A DNA stretch of 52,379 nucleotides. Origin: an uncultured Pseudogracilibacillus sp. Lineage in GTDB: Bacteria > Bacillota > Bacilli > Bacillales > Amphibacillaceae. The stretch covers positions 1-52,379 of the forward strand of contig CALJVC010000126.1 of NCBI GenBank assembly GCA_937974845.1. The letters are read 5' to 3'. Of the stretch, positions 15,357 through 23,831 are shown piece after piece; position 1 is the stretch's first letter, and each line of letters starts with the position of its first letter. A model generated the notes under the pieces. The model searched no databases and had not been told where the DNA came from. It saw only the letters and a program-made list of their open reading frames with translations. The position numbers and the translations under genes are program-made.

Positions 15357-16559
15357 ATGAATTGTCAACATTGTCAAGAACCCCTTGAACCAGGGGTTAA
15401 AAAATGTCCCACTTGTAGTAAAAAGCGTCGAAAGCTACCCCTTGGCTTCCTTAGTGGAATCCTCGTCGCAACGGCCTTATTTTTATTTTTAAATCATTTG
15501 TTTTCATCATCCAATGAGCCAACGACGACCTCTAACCCCGAAACCGAAGTTACGGTGGTCCAAGAGGAGGAGCTACTCGACCGGACAGCCCTCGTAGCAG
15601 AAGCTCAAAAAATCGTCTATACCTTATTTACAAAAAACTCCCAAGGTTCTGCCTTTTTATACGACGACCAAGGCCATGTCGTTACGAATGCCCACGTCGT
15701 CGAAGGGAATTTAGAAGCTACCGTTAAAAATGTCGACGGAAAGGAACTCCAAGGCAAAGTCATCGGTTACTCCAACGAAATCGATATCGCCCTCCTTTCT
15801 GTGCCTGAACTAAAAGGGGAGGAACCCTTTCCTCTCGAAAAAGAAAAAGAAAGTGAAATCGGTGAAGAAGTAATCGCCCTAGGGACGCCGCTCGGCTTAG
15901 AAAATACTGCGACCTTCGGATATATTACCGGGGTGAACCGTACCTTTAATATCCCACCCCATGAATTTAAAAACGTCTATCAAATATCTGCACCGGTCGA
16001 ACCTGGAAATAGCGGTGGGCCGCTTTTATCCATCGACAGGAAAAAAATTATCGCCGTCAATGCCGCAAAGAGTGTCGAAGCCGGAAATATCGCCTTCAGC
16101 ATTCCGCTTCACCAAATTGTCGACCTAATCGATCAATGGATCGCTTCGCCGATGAACGAAGAAGAAATTACCGCCCTCTTCTATAACGAAGATGGAGATT
16201 ATTACTACGATTTCCTTTGGAGTCTATTTGAATACTACTACTTCGGTGATGGAGATTTTGATGCCGAAGAAGAATATGAGGACTTTTGGTTTTTTGATGA
16301 TTACTACGACGAGTGGAACGATTTCTATGATCCCTTAGAGGATAACGAGGACTACGATGATTGGGAAGAGTGGGAAGATTACGACGATTATGAAGAAGAT
16401 ATCGACGATGATTTTACTGACGAATACGACTTCGATGATGACTATGATTTCGAAGAAGAAGAGGATTTAGAAGAACTAGAAGAATGGTACTTCGATGACG
16501 AAGAGCAAGAAGATTTCCTATATGAATTCGATGAATTTTACGAAGACGTAGAAGAATAA
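15357..16559 (+). CDS. Membrane-anchored zinc-ribbon trypsin-like serine protease with acidic-aromatic tail
   Basis: A 400-residue protein in four parts. Residues 3-20 form a CxxC-x10-CxxC zinc ribbon. Residues 27-48 are a single membrane segment, which would place the protease outside the cell. Residues 90-265 are an HtrA-like chymotrypsin fold with the triad His113 (VVTNAHVV), Asp143 (EIDIALL) and Ser219 (EPGNSGGP), but without a PDZ domain. The last 125 residues (276-400) contain no Lys, Arg or His and consist largely of Asp, Glu, Tyr, Phe and Trp. The ATG at 15357 follows AAGGA by eight bases. Protein quality control at the membrane is the likely role; the function of the tail is unknown. 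Confidence 0.88.
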   Translation: MNCQHCQEPLEPGVKKCPTCSKKRRKLPLGFLSGILVATALFLFLNHLFSSSNEPTTTSNPETEVTVVQEEELLDRTALVAEAQKIVYTLFTKNSQGSAFLYDDQGHVVTNAHVVEGNLEATVKNVDGKELQGKVIGYSNEIDIALLSVPELKGEEPFPLEKEKESEIGEEVIALGTPLGLENTATFGYITGVNRTFNIPPHEFKNVYQISAPVEPGNSGGPLLSIDRKKIIAVNAAKSVEAGNIAFSIPLHQIVDLIDQWIASPMNEEEITALFYNEDGDYYYDFLWSLFEYYYFGDGDFDAEEEYEDFWFFDDYYDEWNDFYDPLEDNEDYDDWEEWEDYDDYEEDIDDDFTDEYDFDDDYDFEEEEDLEELEEWYFDDEEQEDFLYEFDEFYEDVEE

Positions 16560-16572
16560 CTTATCCTTTCAT

Positions 16573-16606
16573 AAAGACCCTAGGGAGAGCTCTCCTTAGG
16601 GTCTTT
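16573..16606. terminator. Bidirectional terminator between convergent genes
   Basis: Near-perfect 16-bp stem beginning AAAGACCCTA and ending TAGGGTCTTT, between the protease gene and the convergent dehydrogenase gene. Confidence 0.9.
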
Positions 16607-16610
16607 ACTT

Positions 16611-17375
16611 TTAATTCATTACGAGGCCACCATCGACGATTAAGTTTTGTCCAGTCACCGCTCGGCTCCAAGGTGAAGCAAAGAAAAGTACCGTATCAGC
16701 TAAATCTTCCGGGGTCGTAACCTGTTGTAAAGGAGTGTTCTCTTTAATAGCTTCGAAGACCACATCCGGTGTCGCCGCACTAGCGTCTGTCGTTCTCAAT
16801 AATCCCCCCGAAACCATATTAACAGTAATACCGTCGGCACCGAGCTCCTGGGCCATGGAACGGGTAAAACCTAATAAAGCCGCCTTTGCACTATTATAGT
16901 CGTGATAAGGTACGACAGGATGTTGCACTAGGTTCGTTCCAATATTAATAATCCGTCCGAACTTCTGCGCCTTCATATCCGCATGGCCTGCCCGCAAGGT
17001 ATGTAAGCTTGCCTGGATACTCCCTTGTAATTGCTGTTCGAATTCTTCCCATTGGATCGTATCTAACTTGTTTCGCTCGTCTCCATTAAAAGAGAAATTA
17101 ATTAAAGCATTGTTAACGATTGTCGTAATCGGCTGGGAAAAGTGTTCCTTCGCCTTATCAAACATTGCTTTTACCGCTTCTTCATCCCGAACATCCGCCT
17201 GCAAGGCCAAAGCCCGATCCTTACCAATCTCTTCAACAACGGCCTCTGCCTTGTCCTTATTTTTCACATAGTTAACGACGACCCTTGCCCCTTCTCGTCC
17301 AAAGGCCTTCGCAATCTCCTTCCCTAATCCACGGCTCGCACCAGTTACGAGAACTACCTGTTCTTTTAATTCCAT
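16611..17375 (-). CDS. Short-chain dehydrogenase/reductase (FabG-like) under a TPP riboswitch
   Basis: A 254-residue NAD(P)-dependent oxidoreductase of the classical SDR family. The TGASRGLG cofactor loop, the active-site YNSAK and the C-terminal TGQNLIVDGG are present. At the usual serine position, 13 residues before the tyrosine, there is a threonine, and the NNAG motif reads NNAL. The ATG at 17375 is six bases after AGGAGG; an ATG six bases earlier abuts it. The gene lies directly behind a TPP riboswitch and its terminator (17397-17580), so expression should fall when thiamine pyrophosphate is plentiful. That ties it to thiamine metabolism or salvage rather than to fatty-acid synthesis, although no activity is shown. 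Confidence 0.88.
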   Translation of the reverse strand: MELKEQVVLVTGASRGLGKEIAKAFGREGARVVVNYVKNKDKAEAVVEEIGKDRALALQADVRDEEAVKAMFDKAKEHFSQPITTIVNNALINFSFNGDERNKLDTIQWEEFEQQLQGSIQASLHTLRAGHADMKAQKFGRIINIGTNLVQHPVVPYHDYNSAKAALLGFTRSMAQELGADGITVNMVSGGLLRTTDASAATPDVVFEAIKENTPLQQVTTPEDLADTVLFFASPWSRAVTGQNLIVDGGLVMN

Positions 17376-17396
17376 ATTCATCCTCCTAAAAGATAA

Positions 17397-17428
17397 TAAA
17401 AAAGACCCCTAGCCGTAGCTAGTGGTCT
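17397..17428 (-). terminator. Regulatory terminator of the TPP riboswitch
   Basis: AGACCACTAGC (17428-17418) pairs with GCTAGGGGTCT (17413-17403), 11 positions with one mismatch, followed by six U on the minus strand. It lies between the aptamer and the dehydrogenase start. Confidence 0.85.
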
Positions 17429-17446
17429 CCTTGATTCCTTCTCATA

Positions 17447-17580
17447 CCCTGTGTAAACACAGGCCATCAAAGATATCACTTCCCTACGGCAGTATTAACT
17501 GCATCAGGTTCAAAGGGTCAGAAGCTAGAATAAACTCTTATAAACTAGCTTCCTCTCAGCCAAAGGCTCCCCTAGTGAAA
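17447..17580 (-). promoter_or_regulatory. TPP riboswitch (THI element)
   Basis: Read on the minus strand, the aptamer spans about 17580-17474. It has the conserved GGCTGAGAGG (near 17561-17551), the ACCCTTTGAACCTGAT core (17518-17503) and the closing GTAGGGAAGTG (17487-17477), whose end pairs with CACT near 17577. A perfect hairpin, CCTGTG with CACAGG (17462-17447), follows and then the terminator at 17397-17428. A possible promoter, TTTACA with TATAGT 18 bases later, lies just upstream. The arrangement is a transcriptional OFF switch. Confidence 0.93.
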
Positions 17581-17644
17581 GTCTATGAACTTATCACTAC
17601 TATAGAGTATTTACCCTCACTTTGTAAAGCAATCGCCTCGTCAA

Positions 17645-18547
17645 CTACTTCCTTTCGTGGCGTTTTTTGACAAGATATTCAAAACTTCCCGTTCCAAAGA
17701 AAATCCCAAGGATAATAAGCAACAAGCCGATTACATGGGCAAGTAAAATCGTCTCGCCTAAAAACAAGGACGAGCCAATTAAGGCAAATACCGTATTTAA
17801 ATTAGCAAAAATAGCTGTCTCCGCCGGCCCGACATAACGAACCGCATAATTATAGATCATATGACCAAAGGCCGTAGCCCCTACAGCACTAAAAAGGAAA
17901 ATACCGGCCAATTTCAAGTCAAAAAGCGCCGTGAGCTGTGAAAAATCTCCCTCGATTACTCCAGCAAGAAGTAATAAAAGCCCTGAACCTATAAGGAGCA
18001 TATAGCCGGTCAATAAGCGCGGATCTAATTCTGGACTTAGTCTACTGATTAAAATAAAGCTAAAGGCCTGGGATAAAATAGAAAGAAAGACAAAACCATC
18101 GCCACTAGAAAGTTGGCCAATACCTCCAGCCGTAACAACCGATGTCCAGAAAACCCCGATAAAACCGAGGACAAAACCGAGAACTCTTGCCCAAGAAATA
18201 GATTGCCTTAAGAAGATGACAGATAAAATCATCGTCAACAGAGGAAGCGAGCCTAAAATAATACTGGCATTGGCCCCACTCGTTTTTGTTAAACCAAGGG
18301 CAAGCAGGGCATGGTGAAAGGCTACGTTAAAAAGCATAATAAGGACAATCGCCCTGCCCTCTTCCCTCGTCGGAAGACGAAAAATTCCCATAAATCGAGT
18401 TAACAACAAGACAGCCACACCCGCAACCATAATACGAACAGCCGTTAAGGTCAAGGGGGCAAAGGCTCGAACGAGAACGACTAAAGCCGATACATTAAAT
18501 CCCCATGCAACCATGACAAGTAATAATAAACTGTATATTCTAAGCAA
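17645..18547 (-). CDS. EamA-family (drug/metabolite superfamily) transporter
   Basis: A 300-residue inner membrane protein with ten predicted helices made of two repeated EamA halves (first repeat from MVAWGFNVSALV, second from FVFLSILSQAFSFILISRL). Members move amino acids, metabolites or nucleotide sugars, usually as exporters; the substrate here is unknown. The start is a TTG at 18547 behind AAGGTG. It lies upstream of the TPP riboswitch on the same strand, but the riboswitch region has its own promoter, so joint control with the dehydrogenase is not established. Confidence 0.87.
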   Translation of the reverse strand: MLRIYSLLLLVMVAWGFNVSALVVLVRAFAPLTLTAVRIMVAGVAVLLLTRFMGIFRLPTREEGRAIVLIMLFNVAFHHALLALGLTKTSGANASIILGSLPLLTMILSVIFLRQSISWARVLGFVLGFIGVFWTSVVTAGGIGQLSSGDGFVFLSILSQAFSFILISRLSPELDPRLLTGYMLLIGSGLLLLLAGVIEGDFSQLTALFDLKLAGIFLFSAVGATAFGHMIYNYAVRYVGPAETAIFANLNTVFALIGSSLFLGETILLAHVIGLLLIILGIFFGTGSFEYLVKKRHERK

Positions 18548-18590
18548 TATTTCACCTTATTCTGTATGTTATCTTCCTTTATCGAATAAA

Positions 18591-18626
18591 AGAGGAGACG
18601 AACCGACAACGTCGATTCGCTCCCTT
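18591..18626 (-). terminator. Terminator after the isochorismatase-like gene
   Basis: Imperfect stem GGAGCGAATCGA / TCGGTTCGTCTCC on the minus strand, with one bulge and one G-U pair, followed by CUCUUUUAUU. Confidence 0.7.
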
Positions 18627-18628
18627 TT

Positions 18629-19168
18629 TTATTTGATTAAGGCACTAATTTTCTTAAATTGTGGATGGGTCGATGTTTCCATTAAATCGAAGAGGGCCAT
18701 TTCAGTTGAAGTAATCGACGCCCCCTCCGCTTCCATACGTGCAAGACCGAGCCGACGGTTTTCCTCGGTTCGCGAAGATACAGCATCCTGCACTACTTCA
18801 ACTTGATAATTCTCCTGTACTAAATCCCGAACCGTTTGGTAAACACAGACGTGGGATTCGATTCCTGTTACAAGGAGCGTAGACCGACGTAATTCCTTTA
18901 ACGTCTCGACAAAACTTGCCTCCAACCAGGCACTGAAGCTCCGTTTCTTTACATAATGGGCTCCTTCCAAATGCTCGCTTAACACTTCGACAGTCGGTCC
19001 CAACCCTTCTGGATACTGTTCGACATAAACAATCGGAAGGTTAAGTAGCTTAGCTCCTTTGACTAACCTTACCATATTCTCTAACACAAACGAACTTTCG
19101 TGCACAATCTCAGCCAGTTTCCCTTGCACATCAATCACGAGTAAGACGGTATCCTCTGCCTTTAGCAT
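18629..19168 (-). CDS. Isochorismatase-like cysteine hydrolase
   Basis: A 179-residue hydrolase of the isochorismatase/nicotinamidase superfamily, closest in look to the YcaC-like group. The catalytic triad is visible: Asp in VLLVIDVQ (about residue 13), Lys in YVKKRSFSAW and Cys in GIESHVCVYQT. Members cleave small amides or ethers in the cytoplasm. The ATG at 19168 has AAAGGAGGAG ahead. The substrate cannot be inferred; neighbours on either side are transporters and a macrodomain protein. Confidence 0.88.
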   Translation of the reverse strand: MLKAEDTVLLVIDVQGKLAEIVHESSFVLENMVRLVKGAKLLNLPIVYVEQYPEGLGPTVEVLSEHLEGAHYVKKRSFSAWLEASFVETLKELRRSTLLVTGIESHVCVYQTVRDLVQENYQVEVVQDAVSSRTEENRRLGLARMEAEGASITSTEMALFDLMETSTHPQFKKISALIK

Positions 19169-19295
19169 GATACTCCTCCTTTATTTTACTCTGATATACT
19201 TCCATGGCTAATTAGCATACACCTTCTAGCCCTTCTTCCTCACCCTTTAACCTTTCTTATGGGTCCTTCCTAATCAATACAAAACCAATCTAGTT

Positions 19296-19748
19296 CTAGA
19301 GAGGTTCGTAAAGATGAACCCTTACGCCCGGCAAAGCTTCAAAGGCCTTTTCAATAAGGGGCTTCACCTCTTGCCAATCAAGTCCTCCAACCCCACAACC
19401 TAGAGGAGGGATTGCAATCGATTGTATCTTCTTTTCTTTTACTACACGGACGAGATCCTCTAGACCCATCCGAATGTGATCGAGCGTCGAACGGTCTGAC
19501 CAATGTTCGAGGGTTGGAAAATTAATGACATACTTTTTCTCTGACTTACTTTCTACTGGAACGACCTGCACCCTCCCTAACTTCAGCTCCCCTGCCTTAC
19601 AAGCCTGTTCATACACAAGGAACATATCCGGAAACTTTTGCTTAAATTGTTTGGCAATTCCCGCTCCCATGATACCTACTGTATTTACCGCATTCACTAA
19701 AGCCTCCGCCTCATCTTCTAGCAAATTTCCACGTTTATAAATAATCAT
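19296..19748 (-). CDS. Macrodomain protein, DarG-like
   Basis: A 150-residue single macrodomain. The ADP-ribose-binding loops are clear: EALVNAVNTVGIMGAGIAKQ near residue 15 and IPPLGCGVGGLDW near residue 115. The overall pattern, including FPDMFLVYEQACKAGELKLG and INFPTLEHW, resembles the macrodomain of DarG, the antitoxin that removes ADP-ribose from DNA. No DarT-like ADP-ribosyltransferase gene lies nearby. Where I expect a lysine after FPT, this protein has leucine, so its activity may differ. It starts 33 bases after an EamA transporter on the same strand and is probably co-transcribed with it. Confidence 0.85.
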   Translation of the reverse strand: MIIYKRGNLLEDEAEALVNAVNTVGIMGAGIAKQFKQKFPDMFLVYEQACKAGELKLGRVQVVPVESKSEKKYVINFPTLEHWSDRSTLDHIRMGLEDLVRVVKEKKIQSIAIPPLGCGVGGLDWQEVKPLIEKAFEALPGVRVHLYEPL

Positions 19749-19781
19749 CTAAATCCCCCTTTCCTATCTATTTACAGACAG

Positions 19782-20705
19782 CTATCGATACCTTTTCAAC
19801 GTTTCCGGGCGAAGCGTTACAAGCACGATTCCTAACATAAGCAAACCGACCCCCAACCAGGCTGATGCATTCAAATATTCCCCTACAACGACGACACCTA
19901 AAAGGGTTGCTGTAAAAGGCTCCGCTAAAGATAGCGTCGTAGCTGAGGAAGATGGGATATATTTCAACCCTTGGACAAACAAAATATAACCCAGAGCGGT
20001 CGTAACAAGACCGATGTATAAAACGGCGATTATTCCAGGCTTCGTCCATAATCCCTCACTACGAAACTGAAAGAAAAAGGGCCACAACATCAAAGCGCTG
20101 AGAGTAAATACTACGGCAATCGCCTCAATTGTATCTACTCGTTCTAACACTTTTTTATTTAAAAAAGTGTAACTAGCAAATAAAAATCCCGCACCGAAAG
20201 CAAAGAGAATTCCTAAAGGATCAATAACGACGAGTTCCTTATTTAAAAAAAGCAACCCCGTTCCCACTATAGCCAAAGCCGTAGCAATCCTCCACTGCCG
20301 GTTCGGAGGCCTTCGTAGAAATACCCATTCTAACAAGCCAGAAAAAATCGGCGCGCTCCCGATTGAAACGACCGTTCCCACCGCTACCCCGGTTAATCGA
20401 ACCGAAGAGAAAAAGCATACTTGGAAAAGAGCCAGAGCTAAAGCGACAAAAACAATCGTCAACAAAGGCCAACGGGAAGGATGAATCTGTCCCAAGCCAA
20501 GCAATAGAAGTAAAAGCACGACCCCGCCTATACTGAGCCGCATCGTCGCAACCACAAAGGAGTCGACAGTCTCAGGGATAAAGGTTTGGGCCGTACCCGT
20601 CGTCCCCCATAAAATAGCCCCGCCCAGTACAAAAGCATAGGCTTTACGTTCTGTCAAAGTTGCCACATCCTTTACCTTGATGGAAGCTACGGATCTTTTC
20701 ATCAT
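19782..20705 (-). CDS. EamA-family transporter
   Basis: A ten-helix DMT-superfamily permease of up to 307 residues. The repeats contain GGAILWGTTGTAQTFIP near residue 28 and GYILFVQGLKYIPSSSATTLSLAEP in the second half, a pattern of metabolite exporters. The ATG at 20705 has only a weak ribosome binding site; a TTG at 20657, behind AAAGGATG, would start at LTERKAYAF and fits the usual family start better. The macrodomain gene follows after 33 bases. The substrate is unknown. Confidence 0.85.
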   Translation of the reverse strand: MMKRSVASIKVKDVATLTERKAYAFVLGGAILWGTTGTAQTFIPETVDSFVVATMRLSIGGVVLLLLLLGLGQIHPSRWPLLTIVFVALALALFQVCFFSSVRLTGVAVGTVVSIGSAPIFSGLLEWVFLRRPPNRQWRIATALAIVGTGLLFLNKELVVIDPLGILFAFGAGFLFASYTFLNKKVLERVDTIEAIAVVFTLSALMLWPFFFQFRSEGLWTKPGIIAVLYIGLVTTALGYILFVQGLKYIPSSSATTLSLAEPFTATLLGVVVVGEYLNASAWLGVGLLMLGIVLVTLRPETLKRYR

Positions 20706-20802
20706 CAGCTTCTGTATATTTAGAATACAATAATTTATACCCGAAGTAAATCCTTACTTGTAAACTCTTACATCCTGAAGCGTCCTTTACTAAGAGCAGA
20801 TT

Positions 20803-20832
20803 AAAAACGCACCCTAGCTATTAGCGGTGCGT
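20803..20832 (-). terminator. Terminator after the UbiB-like gene
   Basis: ACGCACC (20832-20826) pairs with GGTGCGT (20813-20807), followed by UUUUU on the minus strand. Confidence 0.85.
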
Positions 20833-20854
20833 CTTTTAAATACAAGCCATCTAT

Positions 20855-22528
20855 CTACATGCGTCCGGAACGAAAGATAATGTACACCATAAAGATAAAA
20901 AGCAAAGTTGCAATAATAAAGCCAATTTCAATTACAGGAATCGACCAAATTAATGGAACCTTTCCTACAAGGGAAGCACCGATAATTAAACCAGCCATTA
21001 AAATACTAAAAGCTAGTAAAATGATGCTAAAGGAAATCCGATTAGTGATACGATCTAATTTATTTAAAATATAACGACTTTCAAAAACGTTAATATCAAA
21101 CTGTAACTTTCCCCGCTTCATTGCCGAGGCAATATCCTTAATATCCCGAGGAAGTTCTGACAAAATCTTCATATTTTCTACCATCGACCGCATCGTTCGT
21201 TTTCCAAAACGGAAAGGATGATACCGTTGATAAAATAACTTTTCTCCGTAGGGCTCGACCGCATCCATAATGCTAAACTCTGGATCTAAGTTTTCTAAAA
21301 CGGATTCTAACGTTAAAATCGTTTTTCCTAGTACAGCGATATCGTTAGGGATATCGATTCGATGTTTATAGGAAAGGTTGAATATCTCTAGCATAACAGC
21401 GCCCAAACTAATTTGTTTTAAAGGAACTTCATAATATTTTACGAGCATGGAGTCGATATCCCGACGTAGCTCGTTAAGTGATGGAACCCGATCTAGTAAT
21501 CCCCAATCGTCGAAGGTACGAATCATTCCCTCCGTATCCCCGGCCCTTAGATGAATCAATAAGGAAGAAAAATGGTAGCGCAAATCTTCACTTAAGTGAC
21601 CGACCATCCCAAAATCTAAAAATGCTACCCGATTTTCCGGTAAAACAAAAATGTTTCCGGGATGGGGGTCGCCGTGGAAAAAACCCGCTTCCAAAATTTG
21701 ATATAGCATAGCATCCGCAATATGCGAAGCTAATTCTTCCGTATCGTAGCCTTGTTCTTTAAGGGTTTCACACTTGCTCACCTTAATACCATCGATCTTT
21801 TCCATCGTTAACACATAGCGGGTCGTATATTCCCAATGAATCGTCGGAATATGAATGACTGGATCATCGACGAACAAATCCCGTAAACGATCAGCATTAC
21901 GCCCTTCCAATATATAATCAAGCTCATTTTTTAATGAATGGGAAAATTCATCAATCATATCCCGAATCCGGTAATTCCTTACCCATTCGACGCGATTTTC
22001 CAATAAAATAACGATATTTTGTAAAATATCTAAATCCGTATGAATAATCTCTTCAATATCCGGTCGTTGAATTTTCACAGCGACTTCCTCACCGGAAGGA
22101 AGGGTCGCCGTATGCACCTGTCCAATCGATGCCGTCGCCAAGGGTCTTTCAGAAAAGGATTCAAAAACTTCTTCAATTGGCGTACCGAATTCCCTTTCAA
22201 TAATGCTATTCACCTGCTCATAAGGGAAGGATTCAACATCATCCTGTAATTTTTCTAGTTCAACTGCGATCGCCTCTGGTACGAGGTCCCGTCGGGCACT
22301 CGCTATTTGGCCTAATTTAATGAACGTAGGACCTAAGCTTTGAAAAGCTTCCCGAAGCCTCTTCCCTATATCGGTAATATTATCCTCCATATAGGCGGCC
22401 TTTGTCGCACGCTTTTTCACTCGATCCGTTAAACCGAGCCGAAATAAAATATGACTAAACCCATGGCTTACAAAGGTGTTAATAATCTCTTGATAACGAC
22501 GATGCTGCTTCATTCGATGGTGTAACAT
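20855..22528 (-). CDS. UbiB/ABC1/AarF family atypical kinase
   Basis: A 557-residue UbiB-family protein. The family-specific KxGQ motif (PTFIKLGQIASARRD), the Ala-rich loop LATASIGQVH, the lysine in VAVKIQRP, the catalytic loop FFHGDPHPGN and the metal-binding FLDFGM are all present. Two hydrophobic segments close the C-terminus, anchoring it in the membrane. Family members support isoprenoid quinone synthesis or lipid homeostasis; a menaquinone-making Bacillaceae host would suggest the latter or a menaquinone role, but this is open. The ATG at 22528 is seven bases after GGGGAGG, which removes 14 leading codons. It is a single gene. Confidence 0.92.
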   Translation of the reverse strand: MLHHRMKQHRRYQEIINTFVSHGFSHILFRLGLTDRVKKRATKAAYMEDNITDIGKRLREAFQSLGPTFIKLGQIASARRDLVPEAIAVELEKLQDDVESFPYEQVNSIIEREFGTPIEEVFESFSERPLATASIGQVHTATLPSGEEVAVKIQRPDIEEIIHTDLDILQNIVILLENRVEWVRNYRIRDMIDEFSHSLKNELDYILEGRNADRLRDLFVDDPVIHIPTIHWEYTTRYVLTMEKIDGIKVSKCETLKEQGYDTEELASHIADAMLYQILEAGFFHGDPHPGNIFVLPENRVAFLDFGMVGHLSEDLRYHFSSLLIHLRAGDTEGMIRTFDDWGLLDRVPSLNELRRDIDSMLVKYYEVPLKQISLGAVMLEIFNLSYKHRIDIPNDIAVLGKTILTLESVLENLDPEFSIMDAVEPYGEKLFYQRYHPFRFGKRTMRSMVENMKILSELPRDIKDIASAMKRGKLQFDINVFESRYILNKLDRITNRISFSIILLAFSILMAGLIIGASLVGKVPLIWSIPVIEIGFIIATLLFIFMVYIIFRSGRM

Positions 22529-22629
22529 ACCTATACCTCCCCTTTTATACGCCAATTTACTTTCCCACAAGCCACTTTATCTCTAGCCTACCATAAATCG
22601 ATGCTAGACGGAATGTTCACAAAGTATAG

Positions 22630-22662
22630 AAAAAGCTGGCACCCTTCTAAAGGCATGCCAGC
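22630..22662 (-). terminator. Terminator after the third EamA-type transporter
   Basis: GCTGGCA (22662-22656 side) pairs with TGCCAGC (22641-22635), with an inner CCTT/AAGG pairing and a U-run on the minus strand. Confidence 0.85.
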
Positions 22663-22670
22663 ATCTTCAC

Positions 22671-23528
22671 CTACCTTTCCGTAACCTTTCGTCCTTTAAA
22701 GAACATATAAATCATTGCACCTAGAATAATCGCATAGCCGATGAAACTATACAAGTCAGGCACTTCCCCAAAGAAAATAATACTTAAAATCGTAGTAAAA
22801 ATAACGGTTGAATACGTAAAAATCGAAATATCCCTCGCCGGAGCATACTTATAGGCCAGCGTAATACCAAACTGGCCGAAGGTCGCAAAGAGCCCCGCTA
22901 AAAGTAAATAAAGCGTCTGCTTACCAGTCATCGGCTCGTAAAAGTACAAGACAAAGGGAAGCAAGACAACGGTAGAAAAGAAAGAAAAATAAAAGACAAC
23001 CGTGTAAAATTTCTCCCGATTGCCAAGCACCCTTAAAAAGGTATAGGCTGCCGCCGCAAAGACCGCCGATAAAAACCCGATTAAATAAGGAACAACCTCA
23101 ACGGAAAAGGACGGTTTTACGATAAATAACATACCAATAAAGGCAATGATAATCGTATATATTTGGAAAGGCATTACCCGTTCCTTTAAGAAAATAGCCG
23201 AAAAGATTATAACTAAAAAGGGACTCATCTTATTCAACATATCCGCATCCGACATGACCAAATGGTCGATCGCATAAAATAAAAAGACAATCCCTAAAGT
23301 ACCAAAAATTGAACGGGCCAGAAGGATAGGCTGGTTTTCCTTCTTTCCAAACAACCGCTCCTTATTATAAACGACAAAAACAAAAGCAATGATGGCAGAA
23401 ATTAAGTTACGGAAAAACGTCTTCTGAATAGAAGGTAGGTCCCCCGACAATTTGACAAATAAGGTCATAATCGAAAAACCTACCGAAGAAATTAACATCA
23501 AAAGAATTCCTTTTACAATATTATTCAA
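22671..23528 (-). CDS. EamA-family transporter
   Basis: A 285-residue, ten-helix DMT-superfamily membrane protein, with the first EamA repeat from VGFSIMTLFVKLSG and the second from LSAVFAAAAYTFLRVLG. The start is a TTG at 23528 behind AGGAGTGG. It begins 24 bases after the YciI-like gene on the same strand, so the two probably form an operon. The substrate is unknown. Confidence 0.87.
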   Translation of the reverse strand: MNNIVKGILLMLISSVGFSIMTLFVKLSGDLPSIQKTFFRNLISAIIAFVFVVYNKERLFGKKENQPILLARSIFGTLGIVFLFYAIDHLVMSDADMLNKMSPFLVIIFSAIFLKERVMPFQIYTIIIAFIGMLFIVKPSFSVEVVPYLIGFLSAVFAAAAYTFLRVLGNREKFYTVVFYFSFFSTVVLLPFVLYFYEPMTGKQTLYLLLAGLFATFGQFGITLAYKYAPARDISIFTYSTVIFTTILSIIFFGEVPDLYSFIGYAIILGAMIYMFFKGRKVTER

Positions 23529-23552
23529 GTTGCCACTCCTATATTTGAAAAT

Positions 23553-23831
23553 TTACTTCTCGATATACTCCGCTGCCGTATGCATATCCCATTCATATAT
23601 AGTATACGTCCTTGCTCCCTGTTGGATAAAGGGATCTTGCTTTAACCAAGCGACTAGAGCTTCCTCTGACTCCGCTTGATAAATAATTAATCCCCCTGCC
23701 CCATGGAGCTTACCGACTAAGACGATTTTTTCCTCTTTACAAAGTTGCTTTACATAATCTACATGGGCTTGGTGATATTCCTGTGCCTTTTTTTGATCCG
23801 CTGGTTCTAAAAAAACCGCAAAATACTTCAT
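23553..23831 (-). CDS. YciI-like protein
   Basis: A 92-residue small alpha-beta protein of the YCII family, a ferredoxin-like fold. The conserved histidine in YHQAHVDYV and the DPFIQQGA segment with its Asp mark the family, and GKLHGAGGLIIYQAES forms the core strand. YCII domains are suspected small enzymes, but most are uncharacterised. The ATG at 23831 follows AAGGTGGG at long spacing. It is probably co-transcribed with the downstream EamA-type transporter. Confidence 0.82.
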   Translation of the reverse strand: MKYFAVFLEPADQKKAQEYHQAHVDYVKQLCKEEKIVLVGKLHGAGGLIIYQAESEEALVAWLKQDPFIQQGARTYTIYEWDMHTAAEYIEK

